From the NCBI RefSeq assembly GCF_001590795.1, contig NZ_JXDL01000001.1:3521780-3585779 (forward strand): 64,000 nucleotides of DNA, written 5' to 3'. This document shows positions 18,953 to 28,451 of the stretch, one piece after another. Position numbers and translations under genes: made by a program. The DNA comes from Bradyrhizobium sp. AT1. GTDB lineage: Bacteria > Pseudomonadota > Alphaproteobacteria > Rhizobiales > Xanthobacteraceae. A model generated the notes under the pieces. The model did no database searches. It saw only the letters and a list, made by a program, of their open reading frames with translations, and was not told the DNA's origin. Numbering within the stretch: position 1 is the stretch's first letter; each line of letters opens with the position of its first letter.

Positions 18953-19912
18953 TCAGATTGCCGCACCGCGCCGCTGGTAGTATTCAACAATATCTGATGG
19001 ACGCAACGTATGATCCGAGCGCGTCCCTAAAAAGAAGACGCCGCACGCGGCATCTTCAATTTGTTGCTTCTTACCGATCCGATCCAGATATCGTAACCAG
19101 AAGCAGCTGTATGCAGCAACCTTGGCCAATTTCTGACTGCCAAAGACTGCTCTCACCAGATACTGAACCGACCAGATCAACGCAGTTCCGGGACCGCCGA
19201 CTGCCCCGGAATCCAGGTGCTCAAATGACCGAAAGAGCCAACGATGGCCACTTAGCGTGAATCGCGTGAAATCGTACGCGCCTTCATGCACCTGCTGCAT
19301 AAAGGGCGTATCTGCGTAAACGACGCCGCCTTGTTTCAGAACCCTCCAGATTTCATCGACGACTTTTTTGGGATCGAGCACATGCTCCAATACAGCTTGA
19401 ATCCAGACGCCCTCAAAGCTCTTGGCTTTGAATGGTAGTTGGTGTCCATCAGCCAGGATCTGCGTCAATGGAGAAACGTAGATGTCCGTGGCGAGTATCT
19501 CCAGCTCCGGATCGGAATAGATCTGCTCAATACCACTCCCTATCGCCCCACCTCCGATAATGAGAAGCTTCGGACGTGATGTCACCTTCTTCATAGCCGC
19601 GATCATCGACTCTGCATTCCGCATTGCTGTAAGATTGCGACCTAAGAGCTTCTTTCTAACCCGCGTTGACAGGTCTGTTCTCATGTCGTCCCGGCGCATG
19701 AACGACTTACCGGCCCGCGCAAGTAGGTCTCCTTCCAGGAGGATACTTTCCCGAAAATCGATGAGAACGGGGCGACCATCAAGCCTCGGAAATCCTCGTT
19801 GCGAGTAGATACAACCATCGCTCGAACAAAATAGGCGCTCCTTCACATCGATTGGCATCCGAAGATCCGCTCGGCAGGCAGGGCAACATACAAGCGCTTC
19901 AATATTGATCAT
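18953..19912 (-). CDS. SAM-dependent methyltransferase with N-terminal zinc ribbon
   Basis: 319-aa class I methyltransferase. The N-terminus has two Cys pairs (CCPACRADL, then CSSDGC) forming a Trm112-like zinc ribbon, as in many methyltransferases of polysaccharide loci. The SAM-binding strand LLIIGGGAIGSGIE lies near residue 117, with ATDIYVSPLTQILADGHQLPF and IQAVLEHVLDPKKVV following. ATG 19912 is preferred over a TTG 27 bases upstream. It converges on the GH10 gene (gap 9 bases) and has no same-strand partner close downstream. It probably methylates a sugar hydroxyl of the EPS unit; the acceptor is unknown. Confidence 0.85.
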   Translation of the reverse strand: MINIEALVCCPACRADLRMPIDVKERLFCSSDGCIYSQRGFPRLDGRPVLIDFRESILLEGDLLARAGKSFMRRDDMRTDLSTRVRKKLLGRNLTAMRNAESMIAAMKKVTSRPKLLIIGGGAIGSGIEQIYSDPELEILATDIYVSPLTQILADGHQLPFKAKSFEGVWIQAVLEHVLDPKKVVDEIWRVLKQGGVVYADTPFMQQVHEGAYDFTRFTLSGHRWLFRSFEHLDSGAVGGPGTALIWSVQYLVRAVFGSQKLAKVAAYSCFWLRYLDRIGKKQQIEDAACGVFFLGTRSDHTLRPSDIVEYYQRRGAAI

Positions 19913-20205
19913 CTTCAACCAAATCCAATTGACTGGCAAAGGTGAAGATCTGCGCAGATCGCCACCGTGTCGTCCCGAGGGGATCGAGGAGGTATTGTTT
20001 GGATGCGCACCCCCTCGGACATCCTTCCCGTCGGAACCTAGCTTTGTAGCGTGGGATTTACAACATAGTCAGACATAGTCGAACGTAATCGCACCGGTTG
20101 AAATTCGGCTGGTCTAAAGTTGCTCTTCAAGGCTTGGCTATCAGTTCCGTTGTGATATGGTTTTGAAAGTGAATTTGATCAGTAAAACAATGGCCTAGTT
20201 GAACG
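19913..20205. other. Divergent promoter region inside the EPS block
   Basis: 293 bases between divergently transcribed methyltransferase genes. It holds a short direct repeat of ACATAGTC (around 20064-20081) and an AT-rich stretch just before 20206. Both promoters should be here; none was assigned with confidence. Confidence 0.45.
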
Positions 20206-20946
20206 ATGAACCTCCTTTCACGCGCAATTAACAAATTTCTTGCCCTTCGCGTTGTTGACGATCGGGTGCTTTATACGCTGCCCGAACGCGAACATCTCGA
20301 AAAGCTATTTGAGTTCTTGAAAGTCGACTGCGTTTTCGACGTAGGTGCGAACATCGGCCAGTACGCAACGATGTTGAGAAAGAAAGTTGGCTATCGGGGC
20401 TTAATCATTTCGTTCGAGCCTATTCCCGAGGCCGCGACTACGCTTCGAACGCTAGCAGCGGGAGATCCGATGTGGGACATTGAGCAACTAGCGTTGGCTT
20501 CCGATGACGGCGAACGCTCCTTCAATGTAATGAAGGACTCCCAATTTAGCTCGCTAGCAAATCCAGATCACTCCGAAATCGCTCGATTTCGCTCGCAAAA
20601 CACTCCGTCAAGCACGATCGTGGTAAAGACCGAGACGCTTTCGTCAGCCTTTGTTAGGTTGCAGAGCAAATTTGGGTTTCGTCGTCCGTTTCTAAAGATG
20701 GATACGCAGGGCCTCGACGTTGAGATCGTGAAGAGCGGCACCGACGTACTTCCGGAATTCGTAGGACTACAAAGCGAGTTAGCCATCAAGAAGCTATATG
20801 ATTTATCGACGGATTTTCGTGAAGCAGTTACTTTCTATCAGTCGCAAGGATTTGAAATGAGCGCGATTGTGCAGAACAATCGGGGACATTTCCCGCTTCT
20901 GATCGAAGCGAACTGCATCATGCTGCGCAAAGATTTGTGCCGCTAA
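20206..20946 (+). CDS. FkbM-family methyltransferase
   Basis: 246-aa SAM-dependent O-methyltransferase of the FkbM type. The motif FDVGANIGQYA (about 45-55) binds SAM, IISFEPIPEA carries the conserved acidic residue, and FLKMDTQGLDVEIV is the FkbM hallmark after the central sheet. Full length for the family and cytosolic. It stands alone on the plus strand, convergent with the flippase gene (9-base gap). It probably methylates a sugar of the polymer or its lipid-linked precursor. A second FkbM protein lies at 22410-23363, on the other strand, with low overall similarity. Confidence 0.9.
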   Translation: MNLLSRAINKFLALRVVDDRVLYTLPEREHLEKLFEFLKVDCVFDVGANIGQYATMLRKKVGYRGLIISFEPIPEAATTLRTLAAGDPMWDIEQLALASDDGERSFNVMKDSQFSSLANPDHSEIARFRSQNTPSSTIVVKTETLSSAFVRLQSKFGFRRPFLKMDTQGLDVEIVKSGTDVLPEFVGLQSELAIKKLYDLSTDFREAVTFYQSQGFEMSAIVQNNRGHFPLLIEANCIMLRKDLCR

Positions 20947-20955
20947 GACGACGGA

Positions 20956-22413
20956 TCACGATGCACTCGGGCGCATCACTCGACCTGCTAAAGCCAGAAA
21001 TTCACTCCTTAATTGCTTACTCGCAAAAAGATAAAAAAGAACGCCATATCCAAAATAACCCACGGCCAATGCTGCGACCAGGCCTGATATGCCGAAAGAT
21101 GCGCCCACAAAAGAGTCGAGAATCTTCGCCACACTCACGAAAGCAAGAGCGCACACATTTGGCTTCCAGACGTGCGCCAGAAAGTCATTTAGCGTGATCA
21201 CAGCGGCAGATGAAATGTACCTAAAGAATATGGGCGTTGTTAGGAATAGGGCGACTACCTGGCCCGCGACAATGGATTCAGCGCCAAAGAAGCCGCCCGA
21301 GAGCATGCAACAGAAACTCAAACCTGTTTGCCAACACCTCAACGCAAACACTTCTTTCGTTTTTCCCAGGGCGACAAGAAGCGGGTCGTACAGATAGAAC
21401 ATTCCGAGCACAACACCTTGAAAGGCCAATATCTGCAGAAAACTTCCGCTCGATCTCCAGTTTTGGCCGAAAACAAACGTTAGTATTTGAGGCGCCCAAA
21501 GTACCAGTGTTAGGCATGGAGGCGTCAGCAGCCAACAAAGCGCCTCGGTCAAGCGCAAGTAATGCAGTCTAACGCGATCCACGTGCCCCCGTTCTGCTGC
21601 GAACAATGGAAGAGATACGCTGCTCACCGGATAGGCGAAAACAGATACGACAACATCCAACATCTGCTTAGCAACACGAAAAAATCCCACAGGGGTCTGG
21701 CCGGAAAACATTCCGATAATCAAATCTGGCCCCCTTGCATCAATTGTACTTAACAACCGCGCGCCGAACAGATGAGCCCCAAAATGCCATAGATGAACTA
21801 TAAACTTTGACTCCAGCCTAAGCTTTGGCTGCCAAGAGGAAACGCTCCGTATGACTGCCATTTCGATGGTCAGGGCGACGAATTGCTGCGCCACGAGGCT
21901 CCAAACGTTTGCTCCCGCATAGGCCGCCATGACCGCAATGAGTCCGCCAATAACTTGGCCTGCCAACGCTTTACCTGCAATTATGTGAAAATCGAAACTT
22001 CTGGCCAACCGGGCTTGGTGCATCTCATAGAAGGCGGACAGAGGCAGGAGTGTCGCTAAGGCAGCAAGAACAAGGGGGAGGTCACCTAAAGGCGGAGGCG
22101 CTACGTACCAAAACAATGCACACCCCCCAATCAGAGTGGCTGCGATAGTGGTACAGAATAGCAGGTTGAAGGTATAGGCGATTTCCGCCTCGTCTTCCGT
22201 GAGGTCCGACCTTTGGATCACGGCCTGAGTTATGCCCTGCGATGAAAACGCCTGAATAATCGCGATCACGGAAGCACTTAAGCTCACTGTGCCGAAGTTA
22301 GCAGGGCTCAGCATACGGCCAAGCGCTACGAATAAAGCGAACGAGATGACCTGTCGGGCGACATTTTGGCCAGCGAACCAAAGAGCACCCGCAATCACCT
22401 TGCGTTTCATCAT
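20956..22413 (-). CDS. Wzx-like polysaccharide flippase (PST family)
   Basis: 485-aa integral membrane protein with about 12-14 hydrophobic helices. The N-terminus (GALWFAGQNVARQVISFALF, then LGRMLSPANFGTVS) is typical of oligosaccharide flippases of the PST/MATE-like superfamily. It should move the undecaprenyl-linked repeat unit to the periplasmic face for polymerisation. The ATG overlaps the stop of the FkbM gene upstream (ATGATG junction), so they are translated together. The composition is AT-richer than the window average. It is the only flippase candidate seen in the window. Confidence 0.88.
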   Translation of the reverse strand: MMKRKVIAGALWFAGQNVARQVISFALFVALGRMLSPANFGTVSLSASVIAIIQAFSSQGITQAVIQRSDLTEDEAEIAYTFNLLFCTTIAATLIGGCALFWYVAPPPLGDLPLVLAALATLLPLSAFYEMHQARLARSFDFHIIAGKALAGQVIGGLIAVMAAYAGANVWSLVAQQFVALTIEMAVIRSVSSWQPKLRLESKFIVHLWHFGAHLFGARLLSTIDARGPDLIIGMFSGQTPVGFFRVAKQMLDVVVSVFAYPVSSVSLPLFAAERGHVDRVRLHYLRLTEALCWLLTPPCLTLVLWAPQILTFVFGQNWRSSGSFLQILAFQGVVLGMFYLYDPLLVALGKTKEVFALRCWQTGLSFCCMLSGGFFGAESIVAGQVVALFLTTPIFFRYISSAAVITLNDFLAHVWKPNVCALAFVSVAKILDSFVGASFGISGLVAALAVGYFGYGVLFYLFASKQLRSEFLALAGRVMRPSAS

Positions 22414-23363
22414 TCTACCCGCTTAGGTTCAGTCAATATCAGATCGAAATAGCCCGTCGGTTCGGTTGAGATATTGCCTGACACAAGTCGTTTAATTGCT
22501 TCGAAATTATCCGCAAGCGGATCACCTTCAACAGCCGAAATTGCCGTAACCGATCCAAAAAGTCCTGCCAGCACATCTATGAAAGCTATCGGATCGACAC
22601 CTTGTCTGGCGATCCCGTAGGGCCAAAACTCCATTATTACAAGATCGGCGCGCGAGAGTGTCTGACGACCGCCCCCCACGATTAGCGGCTCGGCACCCTG
22701 AGTATCAATCTTCATAATGAGTGGACCGGCAAGGGCGAGCTCTTTGAAACTATCGTCCAGAGTTCGAGTTTGAACTTCAATCTTATCCCATTTAGCCTCG
22801 TCGTATTTGTCGTTCGCCCAATTCATTCCAATCGGTTGCACGTTGCTATCTAATCTAAAGTCTCCAAAATTGGTCGGAGATCTCCGAAGGATTAGTTTGC
22901 CATTCGCGTTGCTCATTGCGACATTGCGAGCGCACACATTTTCAATTGAGTTGCGCAAGAGATTCAAACGTAAACGGAGAAAATTGGCCGGATCTGGCTC
23001 AAACGCAAAAAAACTCCACGAACTATTTCGGGCAAGGGGAATCGTTGTAAGTCCTATGTTCGCGCCGATGTCTATATACGTTCCGGTTGCACTGCGTTTC
23101 ATCCGACTCTTGACCATGTCTAACAGGCGACCTGACCATTCGCCTTCTGTGGCGTACCTGCGGAATACCCCTTCGTCGCGTGGGTCGCCTTCGATGGCAC
23201 CATTTGTGCCGCGAACCACGACGGCATCCATCTTGTAGTACTTCGCAAGCATCAGCAGGATTCTGTAGTGAGAACGTCGCGAAAGCCTTTCGAGCAACCA
23301 TCCTATGACGCCGCATGCTAGGTGGTCGACTTTGAGCAAGGTGCTGCGTGTCGATTTCCTCAA
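22410..23363 (-). CDS. FkbM-family methyltransferase
   Basis: 317-aa methyltransferase. The SAM motif YIDIGANIGLTTIPLA lies near residue 95, with FFAFEPDPANFLRLRLNL and LIMKIDTQGAEPLIVGGG following, all FkbM features. An extra N-terminal region of about 80 residues precedes the core. The start is TTG at 23363 with AAGGA 8 nt upstream; no ATG fits. Its stop overlaps the flippase start. It probably methylates a sugar hydroxyl or uronic acid carboxyl in the EPS unit. The upstream glycosyltransferase gene ends 45 bases before it, so the minus-strand genes from 27197 down to 20956 may form one operon. Confidence 0.88.
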   Translation of the reverse strand: MRKSTRSTLLKVDHLACGVIGWLLERLSRRSHYRILLMLAKYYKMDAVVVRGTNGAIEGDPRDEGVFRRYATEGEWSGRLLDMVKSRMKRSATGTYIDIGANIGLTTIPLARNSSWSFFAFEPDPANFLRLRLNLLRNSIENVCARNVAMSNANGKLILRRSPTNFGDFRLDSNVQPIGMNWANDKYDEAKWDKIEVQTRTLDDSFKELALAGPLIMKIDTQGAEPLIVGGGRQTLSRADLVIMEFWPYGIARQGVDPIAFIDVLAGLFGSVTAISAVEGDPLADNFEAIKRLVSGNISTEPTGYFDLILTEPKRVE

Positions 23364-23408
23364 GAGACTCTTCCTTCACTTCGTTTCAACGTGTGCAATA
23401 GAGGCTTG

Positions 23409-24503
23409 TCAAGCAATGGCCCGGATTAGCTTCACTAGGCTATCGGCCATCGCGGATAGATTGTGTCCCTTGTACCAATTAAATGCAGACCGCCCAATCT
23501 CGTTAGGGTCAAATGCAGCCAAGAACTCGGCATCATTCAGTTGTAGCGAGCTTAGATAATTTCGTCCACATACCAAAGTACTAGCGCCCGATTTGGATTT
23601 TCCTAGGTTAACTGCACAAACTCCATGCGCGGCGTACGCGTTAAACACGCCAGACTTTTCAAGCACGCCAGAATCGTAGTGAATGAATCCGTATTGGGCA
23701 CGGGTCAGGAAGTCGGAAACAGCTTCGTCCTTTAGTTGCCCAGCTAGCGTCGTAATGGCGCGAAGAGGCCCAGGCACGTCCGAAGACGATGAGCCAATCT
23801 CGACCAATTTGCTGATCCGCAATGTTGATAGGATCGAAGGCCGAGACCTTAGCGCCTCATAGATCCTACTCTTGCCCGAGCTTAGTCCGAACACGACTCC
23901 GAGACCGCCCTCCTTGCAAGGAAACTCGTTAAGCTCGCCCACATTGGATATAACTGGCATCCAGAATCCGGGCTTTGCAGAATTCCATGGTTTCAAGACC
24001 TGTTCGAAGCGACGCTGGGTGTTCGTGACGAACCCATCCGAAATGTCAAACAGACGACGAATTTCACGGTACTGAAAGTACCAGCGAATCACTGTCTTTT
24101 TCCAAAGCACAGGCTCTTGCCACAGCTCATGAAAAATTGAGACAATCTTTGTTTTGGTTCTTCTTTGGTAATCCTCCAAGCCGTCCACTAACCAGACTGG
24201 TATGCCCTTCTCGTCGTAGCCATAGGCCGCCATGTGGATCAGCACATACTGGGCGTCAGCAACAGAAAGAGCTCTCACTAACGAGCTAGCGGTGTCATTC
24301 TGCAACTGAACACGACAGGCTGTCTCGTGACCAGCCTTTGATGGCTCGCTTGTCCAGCCCGATTCCTGAAGATGGTTGGCTACAATAAAGGTCGTCTCAA
24401 TCCCTTTGTCGTTGAGCGCCATCGCGAGTTTAGAAGCGTAGTCTCCCAGACCATCTCGTCCGGGCACTAGACTCGGGACAATCTGCACGACCTTAAGGAC
24501 CAT
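23409..24503 (-). CDS. Glycosyltransferase, GT-B fold
   Basis: 364-aa protein. The start MVLKVVQIVPSLVPGRDGLG has the glycine-rich donor-domain opening, followed by DYASKLAMALNDKGIETTF. The C-terminal half has the LGVVFGLSSGKSRIYEALRS segment and YGFIHYDSGVLEKSGVFNAYA, where a GT4 enzyme has its E-x7-E region; here the motif is less canonical, so the subfamily is uncertain. ATG 24503 has GAGG 10 nt upstream; a TTG at 24524 is possible. It is expected to add one sugar to the lipid-linked unit. Cytosolic, peripheral membrane location is likely. Confidence 0.75.
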   Translation of the reverse strand: MVLKVVQIVPSLVPGRDGLGDYASKLAMALNDKGIETTFIVANHLQESGWTSEPSKAGHETACRVQLQNDTASSLVRALSVADAQYVLIHMAAYGYDEKGIPVWLVDGLEDYQRRTKTKIVSIFHELWQEPVLWKKTVIRWYFQYREIRRLFDISDGFVTNTQRRFEQVLKPWNSAKPGFWMPVISNVGELNEFPCKEGGLGVVFGLSSGKSRIYEALRSRPSILSTLRISKLVEIGSSSSDVPGPLRAITTLAGQLKDEAVSDFLTRAQYGFIHYDSGVLEKSGVFNAYAAHGVCAVNLGKSKSGASTLVCGRNYLSSLQLNDAEFLAAFDPNEIGRSAFNWYKGHNLSAMADSLVKLIRAIA

Positions 24504-24626
24504 TAGAACTCTGCCTCTTGACAAGGACCTGAAGTGCCACGGGCCTCCGCGGGTCTGGTGCTTGTTACAAAATCTATCGAATAAAAAGGTCTTGTACGGT
24601 GCTACACGTCAAGGCTGTAGGACTGA

Positions 24627-25946
24627 TCACCCAGCACCTCGAAGCCCACCTTTTCGACCAATGTATGCAAGTACGACGGCAATGCTGGCTGCGAATGATG
24701 TCGACTTCGACCATAAAGCCAGCGCCGACGCATGAACAATCACCACGTAGATGCTCGGCACAAAGCCGAATACTGCATGTTTTGCAACTGATCTAAACAG
24801 GAAAAGCAAATAGGTCAGAATAAGCGGGATTGTAAACGCAAGCCCACACGCAAGAACGAAATTAACCCACGATATCTCGATCGCCAGCACGTTATACACT
24901 TGTTGTTGTTGAGTGATATAGTCGGCCGGACCGCCAGTCCACACATACTCCGAAGGCATATTAATTAGTATTTGCAGAGCAAAATACCTGGATAGAGCAC
25001 TATCCCTATCTGACTCGAATCGCGCGAGAAGAAGATCAAACAAGCCGTTCTCTGACGCAATGACAAGAGCGATCAGAGCGACAAGCGCCATCATGAGGAC
25101 TACGATGGCGGCACGCAACGATACCCCCCTTATGAAGGACATCGCAAAGGCATATGCGAGCGGGATCAGAACCGCAGCGATGCTTCCCAACAGCGCAGCT
25201 CGCGCGCCGGTCATGGCCGCTGCCATAAGCGAAATTACTCCCAATAACGGACGGAGCAAGCCGCGATGCTGGCCACCAATAGATGGGATCAAATTGACAA
25301 GAGAATAGAGACAAAGAAATGCCGCGGCTGAGAGAGGAAGGCCGAAAAGTCCCGCAGGACGCCCTATCTCGACCGGCTGCTCCGTACCGCTCGCTGCTGA
25401 ATATATGTACGCTGGAAGAAAATTTCTTTGAGTAAGGTACTCCACGAATATGAGAGCGATGTTTAAGATCACAAAGGTATCGACAAAGAACTTAAATACC
25501 TTCAGCTCCTCTTCTCCTAGAAGGGAAAAGATTAAGAATACAATTATCGTGACGCCGAACGTTTCAATGAAAGGCGTCACAGGATATTCTTTGACCAAAA
25601 CACAGAATGCCGCTGTCGACGCTGCACACACAGTGAAGCTGACCAAAGCGTAGTCTCGAAAGAAGGTTCGTAGAGCAACTAATGCGAAGTGCTTCTCAAG
25701 AAAGGCGATCCAGGCGAGTGCAAATACAAGCAGATATGTTCCCGGATGCAGCTTTTCGATGCTGCTACCACCGCCACCATAGTGCCATCCTACTGTTCTC
25801 ATCAATGACGCTGAGACCGAAACATAGAGAAGCACTGCCATAACCACGAGATACTTGCCGACTGAAACCGACGCCGACTGGATGGGTCTCTGGATGACTC
25901 CATGATAGCTCCGACCACGAAACATTCCGGTGGCTTTGATTGACAT
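24627..25946 (-). CDS. Wzy-like EPS polymerase (O-antigen ligase/polymerase family)
   Basis: 439-aa inner-membrane protein with about 10-12 hydrophobic helices and a large periplasmic loop near 330-360 (LINMPSEYVWTGGPADYITQ), the position where Wzy/WaaL proteins carry their active loop. The segment MTGARAALLGSIAAVLIPLA matches the helix with a conserved Arg that precedes that loop. Sequence divergence is typical for polymerases. Being beside the flippase and transferases, it is the best candidate for polymerising the repeat unit made by this block. Two more proteins of the same broad type are at 31761-33263 and 36583-37851. Confidence 0.8.
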   Translation of the reverse strand: MSIKATGMFRGRSYHGVIQRPIQSASVSVGKYLVVMAVLLYVSVSASLMRTVGWHYGGGGSSIEKLHPGTYLLVFALAWIAFLEKHFALVALRTFFRDYALVSFTVCAASTAAFCVLVKEYPVTPFIETFGVTIIVFLIFSLLGEEELKVFKFFVDTFVILNIALIFVEYLTQRNFLPAYIYSAASGTEQPVEIGRPAGLFGLPLSAAAFLCLYSLVNLIPSIGGQHRGLLRPLLGVISLMAAAMTGARAALLGSIAAVLIPLAYAFAMSFIRGVSLRAAIVVLMMALVALIALVIASENGLFDLLLARFESDRDSALSRYFALQILINMPSEYVWTGGPADYITQQQQVYNVLAIEISWVNFVLACGLAFTIPLILTYLLFLFRSVAKHAVFGFVPSIYVVIVHASALALWSKSTSFAASIAVVLAYIGRKGGLRGAG

Positions 25947-26003
25947 GAATCTGATGGCCCGCCGTCTAGAGGGATTGCAAAATGCGCTATGTGAGTGTGA
26001 TGA

Positions 26004-27197
26004 CTAACCATTCATCGATACTGCCGGTCGGTCATCCGGGCGACTGCGATTGCTAATCTCGGAGATCGGCAGCCGGTACGTTTCGGCGGCGCAACGTAGC
26101 CAAGAAAGATCGGAGGCGCGTTGCCGAGCACCCAGCCTCAGCTTCTCTAATTTTGCCGGCGAGTGAATCAGACCCGCTATAGCATTGGCGACAAGGCTCG
26201 GGTCATCGGGTGGGATGAGCATCCCATTGTAACCATCCAACATAACTTCCCTCACCCCCCCTATGTCGCCAGCCAACGATGGCAATCCCTGAGCTCCAGC
26301 TTCGAGAAAAACCAGACCAAATCCTTCCACGGGCCCATTCGGGATCGGCTTACCGACGAGGCAGAACAGGTCACTGCATGCATAAATGCGCCGCAAGTCA
26401 TCGTTCCCGACTCGACCGAGCAGACGGACGTCAAGGCCGGCGCCTTCGATGGCAGCCTTAATAGCTTTCGTGTATAAGCTATCGTATTCTGGACCAACGA
26501 TCGCATAACAGACCTTCAGCCTATCCTCTGCGCTAAGAAGTTTTAGCGCTTCAATTACACCGAGCTGATTCTTCCGTGGCGTCAGGCGAGCGACGGTAAC
26601 AATAATGAATTTTTCATCTGGAAGGCCAAGCGATACACGATCGGACGAGGAAGGAATCGTCCTCTCTTTCCAGTATTCACTTACCCCTAGCAATTCATGC
26701 CTGACCTTAGTGCGACCGACGTAACCAAACTTTTCAATGAACAGATTTTTGGTGAACTCGCTGTTCGCAACTATTTCGACTGGGCCAGAAAAAAGGCGAA
26801 GCAACCGAATTACGAACGGCTTGTAACTACTCGCCATATCGTTCACATCTGACCCATGGATTGTGTAAAGGCGCTTGGTCGTTCCCGAAAACAGTGAGAC
26901 CGGAACAAAGAAGGGCCAATCGATCGCGTGAATCAGATCATATTCCGAATTTTTGAGTAGCCTTTTTACGAGGAGACATTTTTCCGGCACGTCTTTGACC
27001 GTGTGTAGTCCGCCAGAGAACCGCTCTACCCTAAACGGATAGGCCAAGTCGCTTTTCGTGAGGTCATTACCAAAATCAGGCGCGGCCACTCTCACCTGTG
27101 CGCCGAGTTGATGCGCTGCATGGGCCATCTCTACAGCGTAGGTACTAATACCACCGCTGTACGGTGGAAATTCGCTGGATAATAGGAGGATTCGCAT
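26004..27197 (-). CDS. GT4-family glycosyltransferase
   Basis: 397-aa retaining glycosyltransferase. Donor-domain opening MRILLLSSEFPPYSGGISTY with the GG loop; YTIHGSDVNDM near 115; C-terminal domain with IVTVARLTPRKNQLGVIEAL and VEGFGLVFLEAGAQGLP, the E-x7-E nucleotide-sugar motif. ATG 27197 is used because GGAG lies 7 nt upstream and the fold begins there; the frame is open to 27281. It is likely the first gene of the minus-strand glycosyltransferase/polymerase/flippase run. Donor sugar unknown. Confidence 0.92.
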   Translation of the reverse strand: MRILLLSSEFPPYSGGISTYAVEMAHAAHQLGAQVRVAAPDFGNDLTKSDLAYPFRVERFSGGLHTVKDVPEKCLLVKRLLKNSEYDLIHAIDWPFFVPVSLFSGTTKRLYTIHGSDVNDMASSYKPFVIRLLRLFSGPVEIVANSEFTKNLFIEKFGYVGRTKVRHELLGVSEYWKERTIPSSSDRVSLGLPDEKFIIVTVARLTPRKNQLGVIEALKLLSAEDRLKVCYAIVGPEYDSLYTKAIKAAIEGAGLDVRLLGRVGNDDLRRIYACSDLFCLVGKPIPNGPVEGFGLVFLEAGAQGLPSLAGDIGGVREVMLDGYNGMLIPPDDPSLVANAIAGLIHSPAKLEKLRLGARQRASDLSWLRCAAETYRLPISEISNRSRPDDRPAVSMNG

Positions 27198-27285
27198 TCC
27201 GGACTCCGAGGCGCAGCTGGCTAGAAACAACTCTTGAATGGCAATCACGGGCGGACCGCGGAAGAACTCAATGCCCCTCACGAGC

Positions 27286-27705
27286 CTATTTTTGCGTTAT
27301 TGAATATCTGAAGGCGAAGATCTTCGTCATGGTCCCAAGGATAGTGTCCACCCTACGATATCCTTGAACGTCGAAAGCGTTGCACCTCTCGGAATGGAAG
27401 TAGCACACCTTTACCTTGATAAGCCTTGGACAGTTGTTTTTGAGGCTCACCACATGATCAAGCACGTCCGGATTGACGACATGAGGGCGCGCGGCCGCTT
27501 CGATGTTGAGACACGGCTGACCGAAGGCATCACGAATAATTGGAGCGTCGGAATTCTCCGCCGGTCCCTGCAACATAAGCCTCGGCTTGCTCGGAGTAGG
27601 AGCTGTGGCTTGCGATCGGCTTTCAGTTGAGAGAAACATCACGATCAAGGTGATCGCCGGCAGCACGACGAAATGCAATCGAGCGTGATAGGTAAGTTTC
27701 ATCAC
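27286..27705 (-). CDS. Exported orphan protein, 139 aa
   Basis: Has a signal peptide (hydrophobic 11-25, likely cleaved near SRSQA at 30-33) and a mature part with four Cys (PCLN, NNCP, VCYFH, ERCN), which could form two disulfides in the periplasm. No family is recognised. It overlaps the following TPR-like gene on the same strand by 4 nt and precedes a glycosyltransferase, so it may be cotranscribed with EPS genes. Small Cys-rich exported proteins of this kind are common and unstudied in rhizobia. The composition is like the AT-richer block. Confidence 0.65.
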   Translation of the reverse strand: MMKLTYHARLHFVVLPAITLIVMFLSTESRSQATAPTPSKPRLMLQGPAENSDAPIIRDAFGQPCLNIEAAARPHVVNPDVLDHVVSLKNNCPRLIKVKVCYFHSERCNAFDVQGYRRVDTILGTMTKIFAFRYSITQK

Positions 27706-28427
27706 CAGGGCCTTTCGCTTTCTTCAATACCTGGAATGCGCACCTTTATCCCGTCTCTTGAGAGGACCTTTGCCAACCTCTGCCTTGATGCAATGTCCAC
27801 CTTATCAACGCCCGCTAGGAGTTCTTCGCGCCATGCCCAGCCAACACCTGTTAGATTGGCAGCTGCTTCCTCGATGAGGTTTGCGTCGATCATCTCGGCA
27901 AATTCAGAAAGGACTGAAGCCTGAGTCGCTCTGGTAAGCGTTGGAAAAGCGTTCAAAGCTATCCGATTGCGTCGGAGTGCTATCCATCCCTCAAGAGGAC
28001 CAGTCGCGTAAGACTGATCGAGCAAATCCAGCTTTGCGAGATTAAAGCCATTGCGCGTTGTGTCCACGGAATACAGCATCAACCAGAGAAACGAGTCGTG
28101 AGGGTTCAGATTAAGCGCTGACCTTACCTGTGCTTCAGCGACGTCCATATAGTGGTCTCCGTCCTGGAAGGCGCTCTTGGTTACCTCTTCCGCGGCTCGG
28201 ATATTGACGACGGCTTTCGCCCTTGCGAAGGCGGGCATCAAGATTGTGCTTGTTTTTCCCTCGCTTAGGCGCGCCAAAATGTCTGTTAAAGTGTCCGGTT
28301 TGAAACGATCGTTAATCAATATTCGCGCCGCCACATCCTCAGCTGGCGCATCTAGCCAGAACAACGGAACAACGTTGAACGACCAAAGAGCACCAGCAAG
28401 GCCGAAGAGACACAGAAGCGGGCGCAT
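27702..28427 (-). CDS. Anchored periplasmic helical-repeat protein of the EPS locus
   Basis: 241-aa protein with an N-terminal signal/anchor (about 3-22) and an all-helical periplasmic part. The central segment AEAQVRSALNLNPHDSFLWL resembles a TPR-like pair. It shares this pattern (a helix, then AL-x3-P-x3-LWL-x-L) with the protein at 39481-40143, suggesting a paralogous family. It lies 24 bases downstream of the ExoP gene on the same strand and overlaps the next gene by 4 nt, so it is part of the ExoP transcription unit. A structural or adaptor role in polymer export is possible but unproven. Confidence 0.65.
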   Translation of the reverse strand: MRPLLCLFGLAGALWSFNVVPLFWLDAPAEDVAARILINDRFKPDTLTDILARLSEGKTSTILMPAFARAKAVVNIRAAEEVTKSAFQDGDHYMDVAEAQVRSALNLNPHDSFLWLMLYSVDTTRNGFNLAKLDLLDQSYATGPLEGWIALRRNRIALNAFPTLTRATQASVLSEFAEMIDANLIEEAAANLTGVGWAWREELLAGVDKVDIASRQRLAKVLSRDGIKVRIPGIEESERPW

Positions 28428-28451
28428 GATCTTCCGCCGAACTAATTTCGG

